Shown piece after piece: positions 14,501 through 25,406 of a stretch of 64,000 nucleotides of DNA (the first letter of the stretch is position 1; each line of letters opens with the position of its first letter). The DNA is taken from contig CM082582.2 of the NCBI GenBank assembly GCA_040954595.2, forward strand, positions 4,836,001 to 4,900,000. The letters are read 5' to 3'. The notes under the pieces were generated by a model. It saw only the letters and a list, made by a program, of their open reading frames with translations, made no database searches and was not told where the DNA came from. The position numbers were made by a program, and so were the translations under genes. Origin of the DNA: Balanoglossus misakiensis. Its lineage: Eukaryota; Hemichordata.

Positions 14501-16814
14501 AATGGGAAACCTCACCAAAAATCAGTTGGGTGTTTTTAGTGTTAATTGGCACAGTTTTTGATTTTTTTTTTTTGTGCAGAAGTAGCAGCAAGATGAAGTT
14601 AGACGAAGAGACACAAGAGCTGTGCCGGGATTTCCTGCAGCTGTTCCAAGTTCCGAGAGCGAAAACACCAGCCGGAAAAAGCCCCCTTGCCATGTCTCTT
14701 CTGAAGTTCATCAAGGAGAAGGGTGCCATGAAGTCTCCTCCTGATCAGAGGTTAATCAGTCAAGGGGTCAAAGTTGAAAGGGCAAGTCCAAGTAGTACAT
14801 TGGATAGCATGCCGATGTTGAATGCGCCTGCTGCAAAGACAACAGTAGAGTAGTAAGTTCAAATTTTCAAAATGGCTGCTTGGTTAAAATGTGAAGTTAC
14901 TATCTTCTGTTTTATCACCTTTAATATATGCCATCTCACTTCAAGTGGGTTGTTTCTGCAAATACAGAAGTTACGTTCCAAAAGATGCTACACAAAAACT
15001 TATGTTAAATTACTCAGTAAGCTTGAATGATGATTAAATTAATTAGTAAAACTGGTGGTTTTGTTTTATAGAAGTTGAATATTTCCTTTGGAAGTTGTGT
15101 GGAGTCAAAGTGTGAGGCTTGTCAATTCTAACACAGAGTTTTCTATGCGTTGTCTATCTTGTCGTCTCTCTGTACAGCTCACATCCGAAAGTGAAGTGGT
15201 CTCAGAGAGGGGACACAGTCCTACTGAGTGTACAACTGGAAGGAGTTCAGAGTACAAAGTTGACAGTTGAACAGGATATCATTCACTTCAGGTACCTTTT
15301 TTCCCCGTGCAACTTTGGTCCAAAATTTTTGTGTACATCATATAGGGATGATGAAATTATAACACATAACTACCTTTAGTGATATTTATGACGATACGAA
15401 CCATCAATGATATCCCTATGATGTCTAAAGATAAACTGACCCAATGACAGGGTATGTCTCTTGTGCCAGCTCAAAATGCCTTGAGGCCTTAGCTTCCTTC
15501 TGCTATTCAAGAACCTGTATTAGCCTGCCCATGAAAATTTATGAGCAGTATCATTTAGAACATGCACGAATTGGCTATGGGAATATGATAATAAATATCA
15601 GTGAAGATTTATCAAACAGTAACATATAAATTTTGTATTTGGTTCAGTGAAAGATTACGATTTATATATTTCCCATTTTATTTCATAAAATTACTGAATA
15701 TGCTCTGTTTTTCCCCCACAGTACCACCATGAATGGTAGGCATTATAGATTTGATCTGCAGTTATATGGGAATATTGCAAAGTATTCACAAACTCTGACT
15801 GGTAGAGAAGTACTGATTACTCTATATAAAGAGGAACCATGTTGTAAGTGGCCAAGATTAGTCAAGTCTAAACAGAAGGTAGGCAATTGTATATGCATGG
15901 ACAGGGAAAAGCCATCGCTGGAATAGATTGAGGAAAATAAGATTTTTTAGACATTTGTGTGGTAATCGTGCAAAAAAATGAAGGTTAACACCCTTTTTGG
16001 AAAAACAATTCCAGATTTTTCTTGGAGAGTTATAGAGAGACCCAAGTGTTTTCATATGTAATGTCATGTTTTTCTGTAGCCAAGCATATTAAATTAGTTG
16101 AGATTCTGAGATGAAATAGCAAGTTCACAAGTGAAGAATTGTAATATGATTAAAGAATTGTGTATGTGATGTTTGTTTCAGGTACTGTATGTGAGTGTTG
16201 ATTTTGAGAGATGGGAGGATGAAGACTCGGATTCAGACAAAGCTTTTGAGAAACAGATGTTACAGAAGACATCAAGGAAAATCAACGGTATGGCCAATAC
16301 ATAACATTAAAGGTGTTATGTACCTGGGGAACTTTTCTCCAAATCTGTTTTTCATGTTTAACATTGTGAGGTGTCTTTTCACAAATAAAGGAGAAAAAAG
16401 GATGGTCATCTTGTCTTCATGAATGTTTTCCCATAGAGTTAACACAGAAATTGGCGGCCATTTTGAATTTGAAATTTGAGGCAGTTTCATTTATTGAAAT
16501 TTCGCACAGTGACAATTTTATGCTCGTTTTTAAGAGAGAATTTTAAAACGATTTTGTAATCTCGTAAAGTATTTCGGCTCTATTTTTATCTACCAGTAAT
16601 GTTAGATCTTGCTTAGTGTCATTGCACAATACAGAAAAGTATGAATACTAAATGATGCATCTTTTTTCTTTGTGCAGCGTCTTTCCTGGATGACAGTGAT
16701 GTATCAGACAGTGATGAAGATGATGACGACGATGATGAGGATGATAGATACGGCGTGGAATCTGACAAGGTTATTGCCGATGACCTGAACATGGGTTTGT
16801 TTGGAGGATATTAA
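9..16814 (+). CDS. TDRD12: TDRD12-like Tudor/DEAD-box helicase protein, 5' partial (35 exons, last 1433 aa)
   Basis: Germline piRNA-pathway factor by homology: TDRD12 proteins combine a DEAD-like helicase with Tudor domains and a C-terminal CS domain. Exons run 9-197, 745-879, 1046-1147, 1707-1751, 2136-2327, 2810-2938, 3414-3534, 3990-4126, 4677-4829, 5146-5210, 5583-5664, 6157-6417, 6815-6904, 7414-7476, 7613-7674, 8129-8258, 8625-8821, 9136-9261, 9472-9582, 9718-9844, 10042-10176, 10492-10641, 11042-11146, 11286-11341, 11549-11677, 11892-11952, 12370-12434, 12857-12982, 13313-13385, 13959-14056, 14580-14852, 15178-15291, 15722-15878, 16182-16287 and 16678-16814. All phases join to one open frame. 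Visible residues 1-400 form the helicase (GSGKT Walker A, DDAD in motif II, degenerate motif VI). Residues about 451-590 are a Tudor-like region and about 720-885 a second extended Tudor with VDYGD. Residues about 985-1172 look like ARM repeats, about 1263-1365 form the CS/p23 fold (HPKVKW start), and the tail is acidic. The N-terminal part lies outside the window. Confidence 0.9.
2971..3063 (+). mobile_element. TTAA-family MITE, full copy (93 bp)
   Basis: Reference copy of the commonest repeat here. It runs TTAACCCTTTCACC ... GGTGAAAGGGTTAA, with internal AGAGGTCCAACC and TGGGTTTGGACTGAACCATG blocks. TTAA at both ends fits a piggyBac-type target site. In TDRD12 intron 6. Confidence 0.75.
3601..3741. 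mobile_element. ACTGTAAAACGGG-family MITE, short copy
   Basis: Starts ACTGTAAAACAGAATTTTTT and ends CCTGTTTTACAGT. Shares its terminal repeats with the elements at 16970 and 49276. In TDRD12 intron 7. Confidence 0.55.
5253..5322 (-). mobile_element. TTAA-family MITE, partial
   Basis: Carries the ATCCATTGTTTCTATGG core and a GGTGAAAGGGTTAA end. Opposite orientation to the copy at 2971. In TDRD12 intron 10. Confidence 0.6.
6549..6711. mobile_element. GTGTGCCCTCTAA-family MITE
   Basis: Inverted ends AGTGCGCCCTCTA / TTAGAGGGCACACT enclose CTCAAATTGACTCAAAG and AGAAAATTATCCACAATGCA blocks shared with copies at 20076, 38259 and 43113. In TDRD12 intron 12. Confidence 0.65.
7990..8094. repeat. CAC/CAT trinucleotide-rich tract
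   Basis: Imperfect CAC/CAT repeats inside a TDRD12 intron. One frame reads as poly-histidine but it is not an exon. Confidence 0.8.
8509..8587. repeat. (GATT)n microsatellite
   Basis: About 20 GATT units with a short GGTT interruption, 40 bp before a TDRD12 exon. Confidence 0.9.
10438..10476. repeat. (TTTG)n microsatellite
   Basis: About nine TTTG units shortly before the TDRD12 exon at 10492. Confidence 0.9.
16305..16600. repeat. Dispersed repeat containing GGCCATTTTGAATTT, copy 1
   Basis: TAGAGTTAACACAGAAATTG, GGCCATTTTGAATTTGAAAT and CGCACAGTGAC blocks recur at 32400-32580. In the last TDRD12 intron. Confidence 0.5.
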
Positions 16815-16969
16815 AAACGGGAGAAGTTGTTTCTCGGTCTGACTGTTTTTGGGGCTCTGACGTAAGGACACATTTTAATGTATGATTTCATACATTATGA
16901 AGGCCTTTATTCTTGTCTTTTTATCACAAATTTCCGTGCATCACTAAAAATACATAGCATACTGCAAAA

Positions 16970-17168
16970 CGGGTTATTTTCGCGAGCGATAAATTTTCGC
17001 GAAATACGCGAGAGCCAAAACAACATGAAAATAAAGGTCGCGTAAAATTGTTTTTCGGAGATAAAGATGTAGTGAAATATGAGAACGCCAAAATTAATCC
17101 TTGCGTAACAGTTGCCTGTTTTGATATTGCGAACATTTTCTGTCATGAAAATTACCCGTTTTACAGTA
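16970..17168. mobile_element. ACTGTAAAACGGG-family MITE
   Basis: Terminal ACTGCAAAACGGG / CCCGTTTTACAGT, with internal TTTTCGCGAGCGATAA and AACTGTTACGCAAGG (reverse) segments. Confidence 0.65.
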
Positions 17169-17510
17169 GTTTGTCTTGCCATAATGGTCCAAAAAATGAG
17201 GAAATTGGCAAAAATTCACTAAAAATAAGACATTTTTTGATAACACCAGAAAATAAAAAAATCTATATTAAAGATCTAATAAGAAATAAACACCAATTTT
17301 CAAAATCTAACCAGTAGTTCTTGAATATTGACCAATTTCACATTTCCCCAGCTAATTTGCATATTTTTGGCAATGACAACTTCATTTGAAAAAACTCCCA
17401 TCTACAGACCGGTCTGCCTCTACCGGTACACACCAAATATCGAGGTTATACGCGCAGCGGTTTTCAAGTTTTTGATGTGGACAGACATACATACATCCAT
17501 CCATCCATAC

Positions 17511-18450
17511 ATATTCTCACAAATAAGCGCCACCCTTGATTAGGCGCCAGTGATACCTGACTTTGCTACTTTTTACTTAAAATTAAGCGCCAGGAATTTT
17601 TTTTTTTTTTGAGGTGTGTGGACGTACGTGAATCATGACAAGTACTACCGAGGTTACACCTGTTTAGGGGTCTTGTCAAAAACAACGGGGCTTGCTGCGT
17701 GAATAATAATTGACCTGAGCAGACAATGCATGCTTTGGGCTGATGTGCTATTTATTTACAAGATGAAATCGGGCACATGTCAACCTCCTAATTTATGTAA
17801 ATTATCACACTGCAAAAGACACAGGTGCCGGGCGTCTAGACACTCGTCTTTTTCCTGTCGATCGATCGGCAGCCGCTTACGTTACCGGCACTACCACCCA
17901 AGTTTGACCATATATGGCCAGGGCTTTGAAATAATAGGACTAGTTTCAAGCTGTGAATGTTTGCGGTATTAATTTTCTCGTGAATATTCACGCAACCTGA
18001 GTATTCACACAACCTTGCCTGACCTTACATGTGCATGATGTGTGAGAGCATGATGACAAAGACGCACTTGGACTAAACCACTATACGTCAGTAGATTTTG
18101 TTGATGGTTCAGCCAGCATACTGTAATGCTGCTCGTAGTATTCACTTCGTTGACAACTTTTTATTTCTGGAATATTTTTTAGATAATACATTGAACTGAC
18201 TCTATTTGAATAGAAAATGTTAAAACTTTACATATGAATTTGAAACAGCCATTCATTCACTGCGGACACTCCCTTACGAGAACACTGATTGGAACGTCCC
18301 AAATCATTTGCATATGAATCAACAGGGTACAGTATACAGGGCGATCCATGAATAAGCGCCACCGGTTCTTGAAAAGACTCATTTCTGCCTTTGTTTAGGC
18401 GCCACCAAAATTTGAAATGGTTAAAAAGTGGCGCTTATTTGTGAGAATAT
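17511..18450. mobile_element. 940-bp non-autonomous DNA transposon with perfect 23-bp inverted ends
   Basis: The left end 17511-17533 begins ATATTCTCACAAATAAGCG and the right end 18428-18450 is its exact reverse complement. Subterminal AAGCGCCA/TAGGCGCC motifs are repeated inside both ends (17521-17596 and 18353-18437). There is no transposase reading frame inside. On the right the flank continues ACGGTAC, so the original terminus may be a few bases longer and the left terminus slightly decayed. Confidence 0.7.
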
Positions 18451-19660
18451 ACGGTACATACATACATACATACATACATACATACTCACACACAGACAGA
18501 CGCTGCTGATCCCATAAGCTCCCACTGGAATAGGATCTAAAAATAAAATTTGAAGGAATGAAAACTCAGCAAGAGTTGCTGTGTATGGATATGAATGTTT
18601 GTTTGAACAGATTTACTAACAAGTTACGAATCCAGTTTCAGTAGTTAGTTGCAAGAGCTCTGAGTGACAGAGTAAGTTGTTTAAAAAAAGTTCTTCATTC
18701 TCTAAAATAACTTGCCCAGTTATTTTAATTTGGATCATGTTATTAGATATGGAGTCTACTTCATAATGACCATTGTGGTAAAATTGATGAAAGATGACAA
18801 ATTATTATGTTTGGGCAAATTTGTTCTGGATTTTCATACTTGGTATAAAAAATCAGGTGAGAATTGTGTTTATAATTATAATGATGTGTCGTTGCAATGA
18901 CAGTGGTTGTTTACCAACTTACGGAGACTTTTGGGCAAAAGCAAAAATACTGAAACTATAACCCAAAGTTACAGCTAATGTCCGTTTAAGACAAAGTAGC
19001 TTATGTTCTTCTGATGTTAGAGTATATTATACTCATAGATAAGACACTCAGTTTCATAACTTTGTTTTATTTTCAATACATATAACTAGATTGTTCCAAT
19101 ATGAACTTTCATTCAAATGGAAGTCCTTTTGTTTGTTCTTTTTCAATAAATAATTGACAGTGAAATGTGTGCAGTCCATTTAATATTCAAGTTACTAGTA
19201 TATAACACACCACTTACCAGTACTACATTTTGTATTTTAACCGTATTAGAACTGAAAATTAACCCTACCTTCCAACCGTCCTGAGACTCATATAGTTGCA
19301 TAACAAACTTTCCATGATGATGACAACATTTGGAATTTTGAAGGCTTGGTAATGACTTTGACAAAGATTCAGAAACAACACTGAAATTTTGCTTTTGCAC
19401 ACTACAGTAAATACAAAAGATACTTTGGTCATTGTTTTGATCATATATATCATTGTGCTTCATATTATCTATCATATTTTATAAATCAGACATTTACATT
19501 GTACATTTGAATCATGAGTTTCTTCTAACTTGCAAAGGTTAAATTTGTGGTGAAAATTTACAGAATTCTCCATCAGATAACAATAACACCAGCCTCTGTG
19601 AACAATCTGGACTATCTATCATTCTGGATGTTCTACTGACTGCAGCCATTACTAAGAAGG

Positions 19661-22600
19661 TTAAAGGTCATTTCCATTCAAGCTCTTCAATTGTGGAAGG
19701 ATTATTTTGACTTTACTGTTTAAGTCTGCTACATCACACACTGGATTGCCCTGTAGCTGCAATACATGTAGATTGGGACAAGTTTTCAGTGGTGATAATT
19801 GTTCCAGGGTTGTCAAACCTGATGGAGTCAATGTAAGGAAAATAAGATGTCCACTACAAACAAAACCGTCTTGGTGATTTGAGAAACCAGCGTTGTAATA
19901 TTGTCACTTTCTTTTAATTTTCGAAAAAAAGAGATACTTTTTAATATCAAACAACATATAGCAAACACCAAGTCACCATGCTTGATTTTCACTGCCATGC
20001 CAAATACCCTGGTATGGACCACTGTTATCACTACAGTTATTGAAGTCCACCAGTAGATTAGACTTAAGATGGGAACAGTGTGCCCTCTAACAAAAATAAT
20101 TTTTAAAAGCTTTGAGTCAATTTGAGGATTTCTAAAAAATTCTCTGAGTCATCCCTTTACCTTTGCATGTATTCTGGATAGTGTTTTAAAAATCGCCAGT
20201 GAGTTTGTTGAGTCAGTGGCGTGTCATTAGCTTATAGGGCACACTAGATGGGGAACCATGCAGAATAATACTTAGTGACGTTTGGTTTAGATTGCATAAA
20301 GGATACAGTTGTTCTGTAGAGACAATTCCTTCAGGACCGGTAGATTGATTACATCGCCGATGTCGTTGATTTTGTTGTCGTCAGCTTTCAGTTTCTGAAC
20401 AGCTTGTAGCATCGAACTATGTCTGAGAGACGAAAGCTGATTGGCAGAGACGTCAAGTGATGTCATAAGTATCATGTGATCTGTGTGGTACAGGCAGGAA
20501 AGACCCTGTGAAGAAAAACACAGTGTGTTACTAGGACTAGCCACAGTTTGGAAGGCACAATTGAAAGGCATATTCTTCGGAAACTCTGCAAACTCACCTT
20601 ATTTGAGAGATCCAGTTCTCTGCTATCACCCGTGGACACCTTACTGATTGCATTCTCTATGATGAATTTACTCCTCAAGTCTCTATAATATTGAAGTCTG
20701 GATGGATCTTCCTTCTCTAGCAATGCAAGATAATCCAGTGTTTGTTTCTCGTAGTGCACGGGATCTATGGCTCTCATCAGGAATAGTATGGTGAGTAGGC
20801 ACCCTATAAAGTGAATGAGGGTGAGTTAGGAATTATCGTACTCAAGAGGGCGCTATCTAGCTCTTTTTAACCCACCTTTCATAAATAACAATGCTGAGTA
20901 TGGTTTCAGAAATTTATAAGCCGCACCATGACTTCATCTACAGAAAGTGGGATGATGTTAATTGATGAAAATTGATGAAAATTCATACATTTCGCTCTGC
21001 GTATTAACTAGTTTCATGTTGTAGTCACCAGACTTCTCGTGAAATTTGTTGTTGCTATCAGTAATATCATAGACAGTATATAGAGAGAGTACTGTCTATG
21101 GTGATATCAATGAAGGCTTTAAATTCACAAGCCATGTTTACAAGCCAACTACAAAGCATTTCAATGTGCAAGCTGGTGCATGGAATGCAGTAAAAGTTTT
21201 GGAAAATATCAATAGTGATAGCTACTGAATTGTCAGTTTTCAACCATACCAATCTTCGGCAAAATGCATTTCAGAAAGTGAAAATACTTCACAGACTTTG
21301 ACAACTGCAGAGAGACACATTTCTGTAACTTACATTTATTTTCAGGTTCTAATTCTTGCAGTTGCTGACATGATTCCAGTTCATTCTTCAGAACACTTGA
21401 TGTTTCTGCACTCAGTACTGAAGTGAAAATAGTCTGTGGTGTGGTGTCTTGACTCCAGGATTCTATATCTCCTATAAAGATGAAATAAAAATTTCTTAAA
21501 CACCACAATATTTTCATTCCAGTGGCTAGTGTCAAAATTATTCAAAATAGGAGAGACAACCAAAATTTTACTATTTTAATTAACATGATTATACATTATA
21601 TATATATATATTAATATTCTTCACATGCATCACATGTTAAAGGAGTTTGATAAATACCTGTGAATTAGGCATTATCTGATTTTGTTTCATCTATGTCAAG
21701 ATTTGGTTATGCTTAATGACAGAGTGATTTGACTTCATCATGATACATATTAATATATGAATAGGTTTTTCCATAGTAATTCATTGTGAAAGTTTGCATG
21801 AAAAACTAACCTTCATTGAGCTGACAGATCCTCTGTATACTGTAATCTGCAATGGCTACACTGATAACATTGTCTCCTGTCGTTTTTAGACTCTCAGATG
21901 GAAATTCACATATCTGACTTGTATAGAAAAACAGCAAGATGTGGTATGGCTCATTGGTCTATAAAATTAGCTGTGGCTTGGCACTTATGATAGCTCATTT
22001 GAGTTACGGTCAACACTCAATACTGTACACATTTTAACAGAACACACATTTGCGCCCTCCCCCCCCCCTCTCTCTCTCTCTCACTCACTCTCTCTCTCCC
22101 CCCTGCCTGTGACAATAGCGTGACAAGGTGCCAACAGTGAAGCTATATATTACCAAAGGATACCCATATAACACTGTAGTTATTTGTGTTACTTGGCGTA
22201 CACCATACAACTTCTATGTCACTATTGTTGATGGTCACTTTGGCTTGTACTTTCTTCAAATGTATTGCTTTGGTGAAAGACAACGCTAGTTTCTTAGTTT
22301 CCTTATTCACATACAGACATCGAATTTCTTGAACTTGTTCAGCTGGAAAAAAATAGAAAATTTACCCTGTAGCAATTACTTGTATAATAAATGATTTTAC
22401 AGAGCTGTGTAAACATGTTACATACGAAACAATTTACTTAGCTGCATCAATGTATACTGTTGTTCTGTTTGCATTTTCTCCTGGGCATGTGTATGTTTTT
22501 CCGCTAACTTTCCCTCTATGATCACGAGAGAACTTGCTAGTCCTTATTCTATGTTTTATTCTTGTAAAGAGATTTAGTCTGAATGTACTGAAACAACACA

Positions 22601-25235
22601 CACATCTGTAAGTTGTACAGCCATGCAGAGCAATAACACTTTTTGTGTTGCTGATAAATGTATATGGATTTTTTTACAGTACCTCGTCCCAGCAACCATC
22701 TGTGATAGAACCACGCACTTTGGTCGTTTGGATCAGTGAAGAATGCATTTTGTACCAGCTCATATTCTGAAAACAAAAATTATATGATACCTATTTAGTA
22801 CACTGATAATGTGATTTGGTTAATTAACCCTGGTTAATTGTGCCGTGGGGTGTTCTAAAAATAAGCAGATTTTGTACGTACCTTTATGGAGTATATCTTC
22901 ACGGACTCTCTCTCTCTTTTCAGGATCAGGATAAAGAACTGGTAATAATTTACTTCGATAATGCCAAGATGAAAAATTGGAGAAATTGCTACTAATTTTT
23001 GTATTGGTGTATTCCACTTCATCTTCAGTTGGCACTTGTGATCTCTGGACAACGAATCTACGATAATCCCAGCAATGAACTGAATTACATAAGATATAAA
23101 CAATGTCAGAAAACTTCATTTGAAAAGTGGTGAAGTTGTTTTTCTTTGCTTCATGTGAAAGTTTAACGCATTATATTTGCATACTCAGATTTATGTGAAT
23201 AATTGTTGTTATGCAAATTATGCACACATTATGCAAATTAGCCACAACGCTATGGAGAGAACACTGTAATGATTCTAAATGATTCGTGCCATTAACTCAG
23301 AAATCAAAGTAATGCTCTCCTATTCAAGTGCTTGCTCTTTGAGAAGACATGTACACATTTGTTTACTAATACTATGGTTACCACTATTTTTATATCCATG
23401 TAATATGAGATCATCGATAACCAATTCATTATCTATCAAAGCGACACTTCATATTTCAAACAACAACATAATCAATCACAATTCCAATTTTCATTTTGTA
23501 TACTTACAATTTCTTTCATCATATTCTAAGAATTTATTACATAATTCTAGTTCCATCTTCCAATCAGGGTTCGGCATTGTGTCCATAACAAAGCATCTAT
23601 GGTGCCAGACTCCATAAGCTTTGGGATTCTGTTTCAGGCAGCTCTCAAGGAAAAACAGCTCTTTCCTGAAGATCACTTCCATTTCTTCAGGTGTTCTGAA
23701 ATTATGAGAAGTTAAATCTTATCAAAAAGAGGTCTCGCCATATTGAAGCCCCAGTCACCACTAAAAGTTTTTCAGTATTTTTGCTCTGTCTATATTTTCA
23801 AACTACATTCCTTGAAACGTCTTGATGACCCAGTACTTAGCCTGCATATGTGTGAAGTGAAAACTTCTGATCTATATGTCATATCAAGACATCAAATTAA
23901 TGCAACTGTGATCGATAACACACATACAAACACAGGCTGTGTTGACAAGCTGAATAGCAGCTATTGAGAATGCTTACTCCGGAAAACAATGGGTTTGGAC
24001 AGAACCATGGTGGTGAAAGGGTTCAGGTGGATAGTCTTGTTTGCAGAAAAATGCAATTGAGAAGGTAATTTTACATTGTATATTGTACACCATATTCATA
24101 TCTCTCTACTTGTCCAAGAAAGTAGCAGTTACCTTTTCTCCTTGTAATGTAAGAAAATGTCTTTTCTATAATTCCACATGGTTGTGAAGTCTGAGTTGGC
24201 AGTCAGGAGTTGACCAGTGATTCCTAAAGCTTCTTCATCAAACTCTCCATTTGCACGCTATACAGAACATAAGACATTTCAAATGTTAAGAGGGATGATT
24301 AGGGTAAGTCATGTTTTTTTCTCTGATATCTGAAGGAATGCTTTTTATGTAAGTTTTAGAATCATATGGAGTTCATTTTCATAACATTTATACTGAAGAA
24401 ACACTCTATGTTGAATCCACTATTCCATTTATCAGTTTACAAATATCAGACTTTCTTTTCAACAATTCATAGGGTTCTGCTGTATATATCCAGATCCATC
24501 AGTCTCAGCCTTACCTTCTGTAGTGCTTTCTGTGTAGCACCACTGAAAAGTTGCAATTTTTTCTCTCTTTCTTTTCTCTTCGCTTCCTGCTGTTCAGCTG
24601 TTGTTTTCACTTTTATACGGCCATGCTGCATGGTTATGAATGTTAATTGAAGGTTAACATGTGTGATACAGTATTTTTCTGATCCCTTTACAATTGTACA
24701 TTTGAACAAGGGACTATGCAGGCAGGGTTAATAAAAAGAGCACATGATCATTGATGCATGAAAGCTCTGACCCTTATTCATGTTACATGTATATTTATTT
24801 GCTTCACTTTGTTTGTTCACGTTTATTTGTTTGTTTGTTCATGTATGAACGATTTGTTTGAATGAATGAATGAATGAATGAATGAATGAATGAATGAATG
24901 AATGAATGAATGAATACTTTATTTGTAATGAAAATCAATATAATGTACATATAAAACAACATTCATACAATACATACAAACCAACAAGGGGTAGAGTACC
25001 TTTGTAGCCGACTGTAATCTAGCTGCAGTTCAGTAGCTCGAGGTTTTGTCTTGGTTGAGTGTGTGTGTAGACGGAAAACACAAAACCAAGGCAAAATCTC
25101 GAGCTACTGAACTGCAGCTATGCCTATGATGAATCATGACTCAGACATTGGTAGTGGTACGGTGAGAAAACCGATCGGCTCATGATTTGCGAACTCTCAT
25201 TCTGTATAAATATGTGTTGTAATCGAACTTACCAT
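19661..25235 (-). CDS. RABGGTA: Rab geranylgeranyltransferase subunit alpha (12 exons, 563 aa)
   Basis: Alpha subunit of the enzyme that, with the beta subunit and REP, attaches geranylgeranyl groups to Rab GTPases in the cytosol. Coding exons in transcript order are 25235-25233 (ATG only), 24625-24515, 24257-24133, 23695-23508, 23079-22882, 22766-22683, 22342-22164, 21913-21811, 21471-21334, 20803-20598, 20505-20307 and 19818-19661. The sum is 1692 nt, matching the usual length of about 567 aa. The N-terminus MHGRIKVKT is the family signature. Five prenyltransferase-alpha repeats with W..R cores are visible (WNYRKD, WHHRCF, WDYRRF, WHYRSK, WFYHRW) across residues 50-236. An Ig-like insert covers about 237-345, helices follow including NKWCLLTI, and leucine-rich repeats fill about 440-563. 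A candidate poly(A) signal on this strand lies at 19066-19071. The gene is divergent from OTUD6B. The start codon is isolated on its own exon end. Confidence 0.95.
20076..20246. mobile_element. GTGTGCCCTCTAA-family MITE, inverted copy
   Basis: CAGTGTGCCCTCTAAC at the left, TAGGGCACACT at the right, and the GAGTCAATTTGAGGATTTCT block in reverse. In the last RABGGTA intron. Confidence 0.65.
22057..22099. repeat. C-run and CT-rich tract
   Basis: Run of C followed by CTCTCT repeats in RABGGTA intron 7. Confidence 0.8.
23980..24024 (+). mobile_element. TTAA-family MITE, right half only
   Basis: ACAATGGGTTTGGACAGAAC and GGTGGTGAAAGGGTT are preserved and the left half is missing. In RABGGTA intron 3. 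Confidence 0.6.
24860..24914. repeat. (GAAT)n microsatellite
   Basis: About thirteen perfect GAAT units in RABGGTA intron 1. Confidence 0.9.
25020..25120. mobile_element. Hairpin (foldback) repeat in RABGGTA intron 1
   Basis: Arms of about 37 bp (25020-25056 and 25084-25120, beginning TAGCTGCAGTTCAGTAGCTC) are nearly perfect inverted copies around a 27-bp GT-rich loop. Probably a short foldback transposon. No clear target duplication was found. Confidence 0.6.
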
Positions 25236-25406
25236 TTTGACAATTCCGAAACGAATTCGGTTCGTTGATTAACTATCTTCCCGTGAAATTTATGTGAAAT
25301 GTACAGTAATCTCAATGCGATGCCGACAGACACAAGGCGGAAGTAATGCTCCGGGGTCAAAGTTCATGACCTTGCAGCTCAGGTCAAGCCAGCCAGCAGC
25401 AGCAGG
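25236..25406. promoter_or_regulatory. Divergent RABGGTA/OTUD6B promoter
   Basis: Only 171 bp separate the two opposing start codons, so both 5' UTRs and the core promoter must lie here. A CGGAAGT ETS-type site is seen at 25338-25344. A direct repeat of nuclear-receptor half-sites with one-base spacing, GGGTCA A AGTTCA, is seen at 25354-25366, with another AGGTCA at 25381. No TATA box is evident. Factor assignment is inference from motif match only. Confidence 0.7.

Larger units (their letters stand above)
16815..19060. other. TDRD12-RABGGTA convergent spacer
   Basis: Contains the end of the TDRD12 transcript (no clear poly(A) signal chosen), a TACTGTAAAAC-family element (16970-17168), a 940-bp inverted-repeat transposon (17511-18450) and a CATA microsatellite. 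The left-facing RABGGTA 3' UTR ends near 19066. No coding exon is recognised. Confidence 0.5.

Noticed and set aside
16907-17317. Overlapping open frames on both strands
   Set aside because: They fall within the ACTGTAAAACGGG-family MITE. The elements are non-coding, and other copies do not keep the frames.
24860-24914. Regularly spaced short repeats considered as a CRISPR-like array
   Set aside because: Perfect tandem tetranucleotide with no spacers, in a eukaryotic intron. The other microsatellites are the same.
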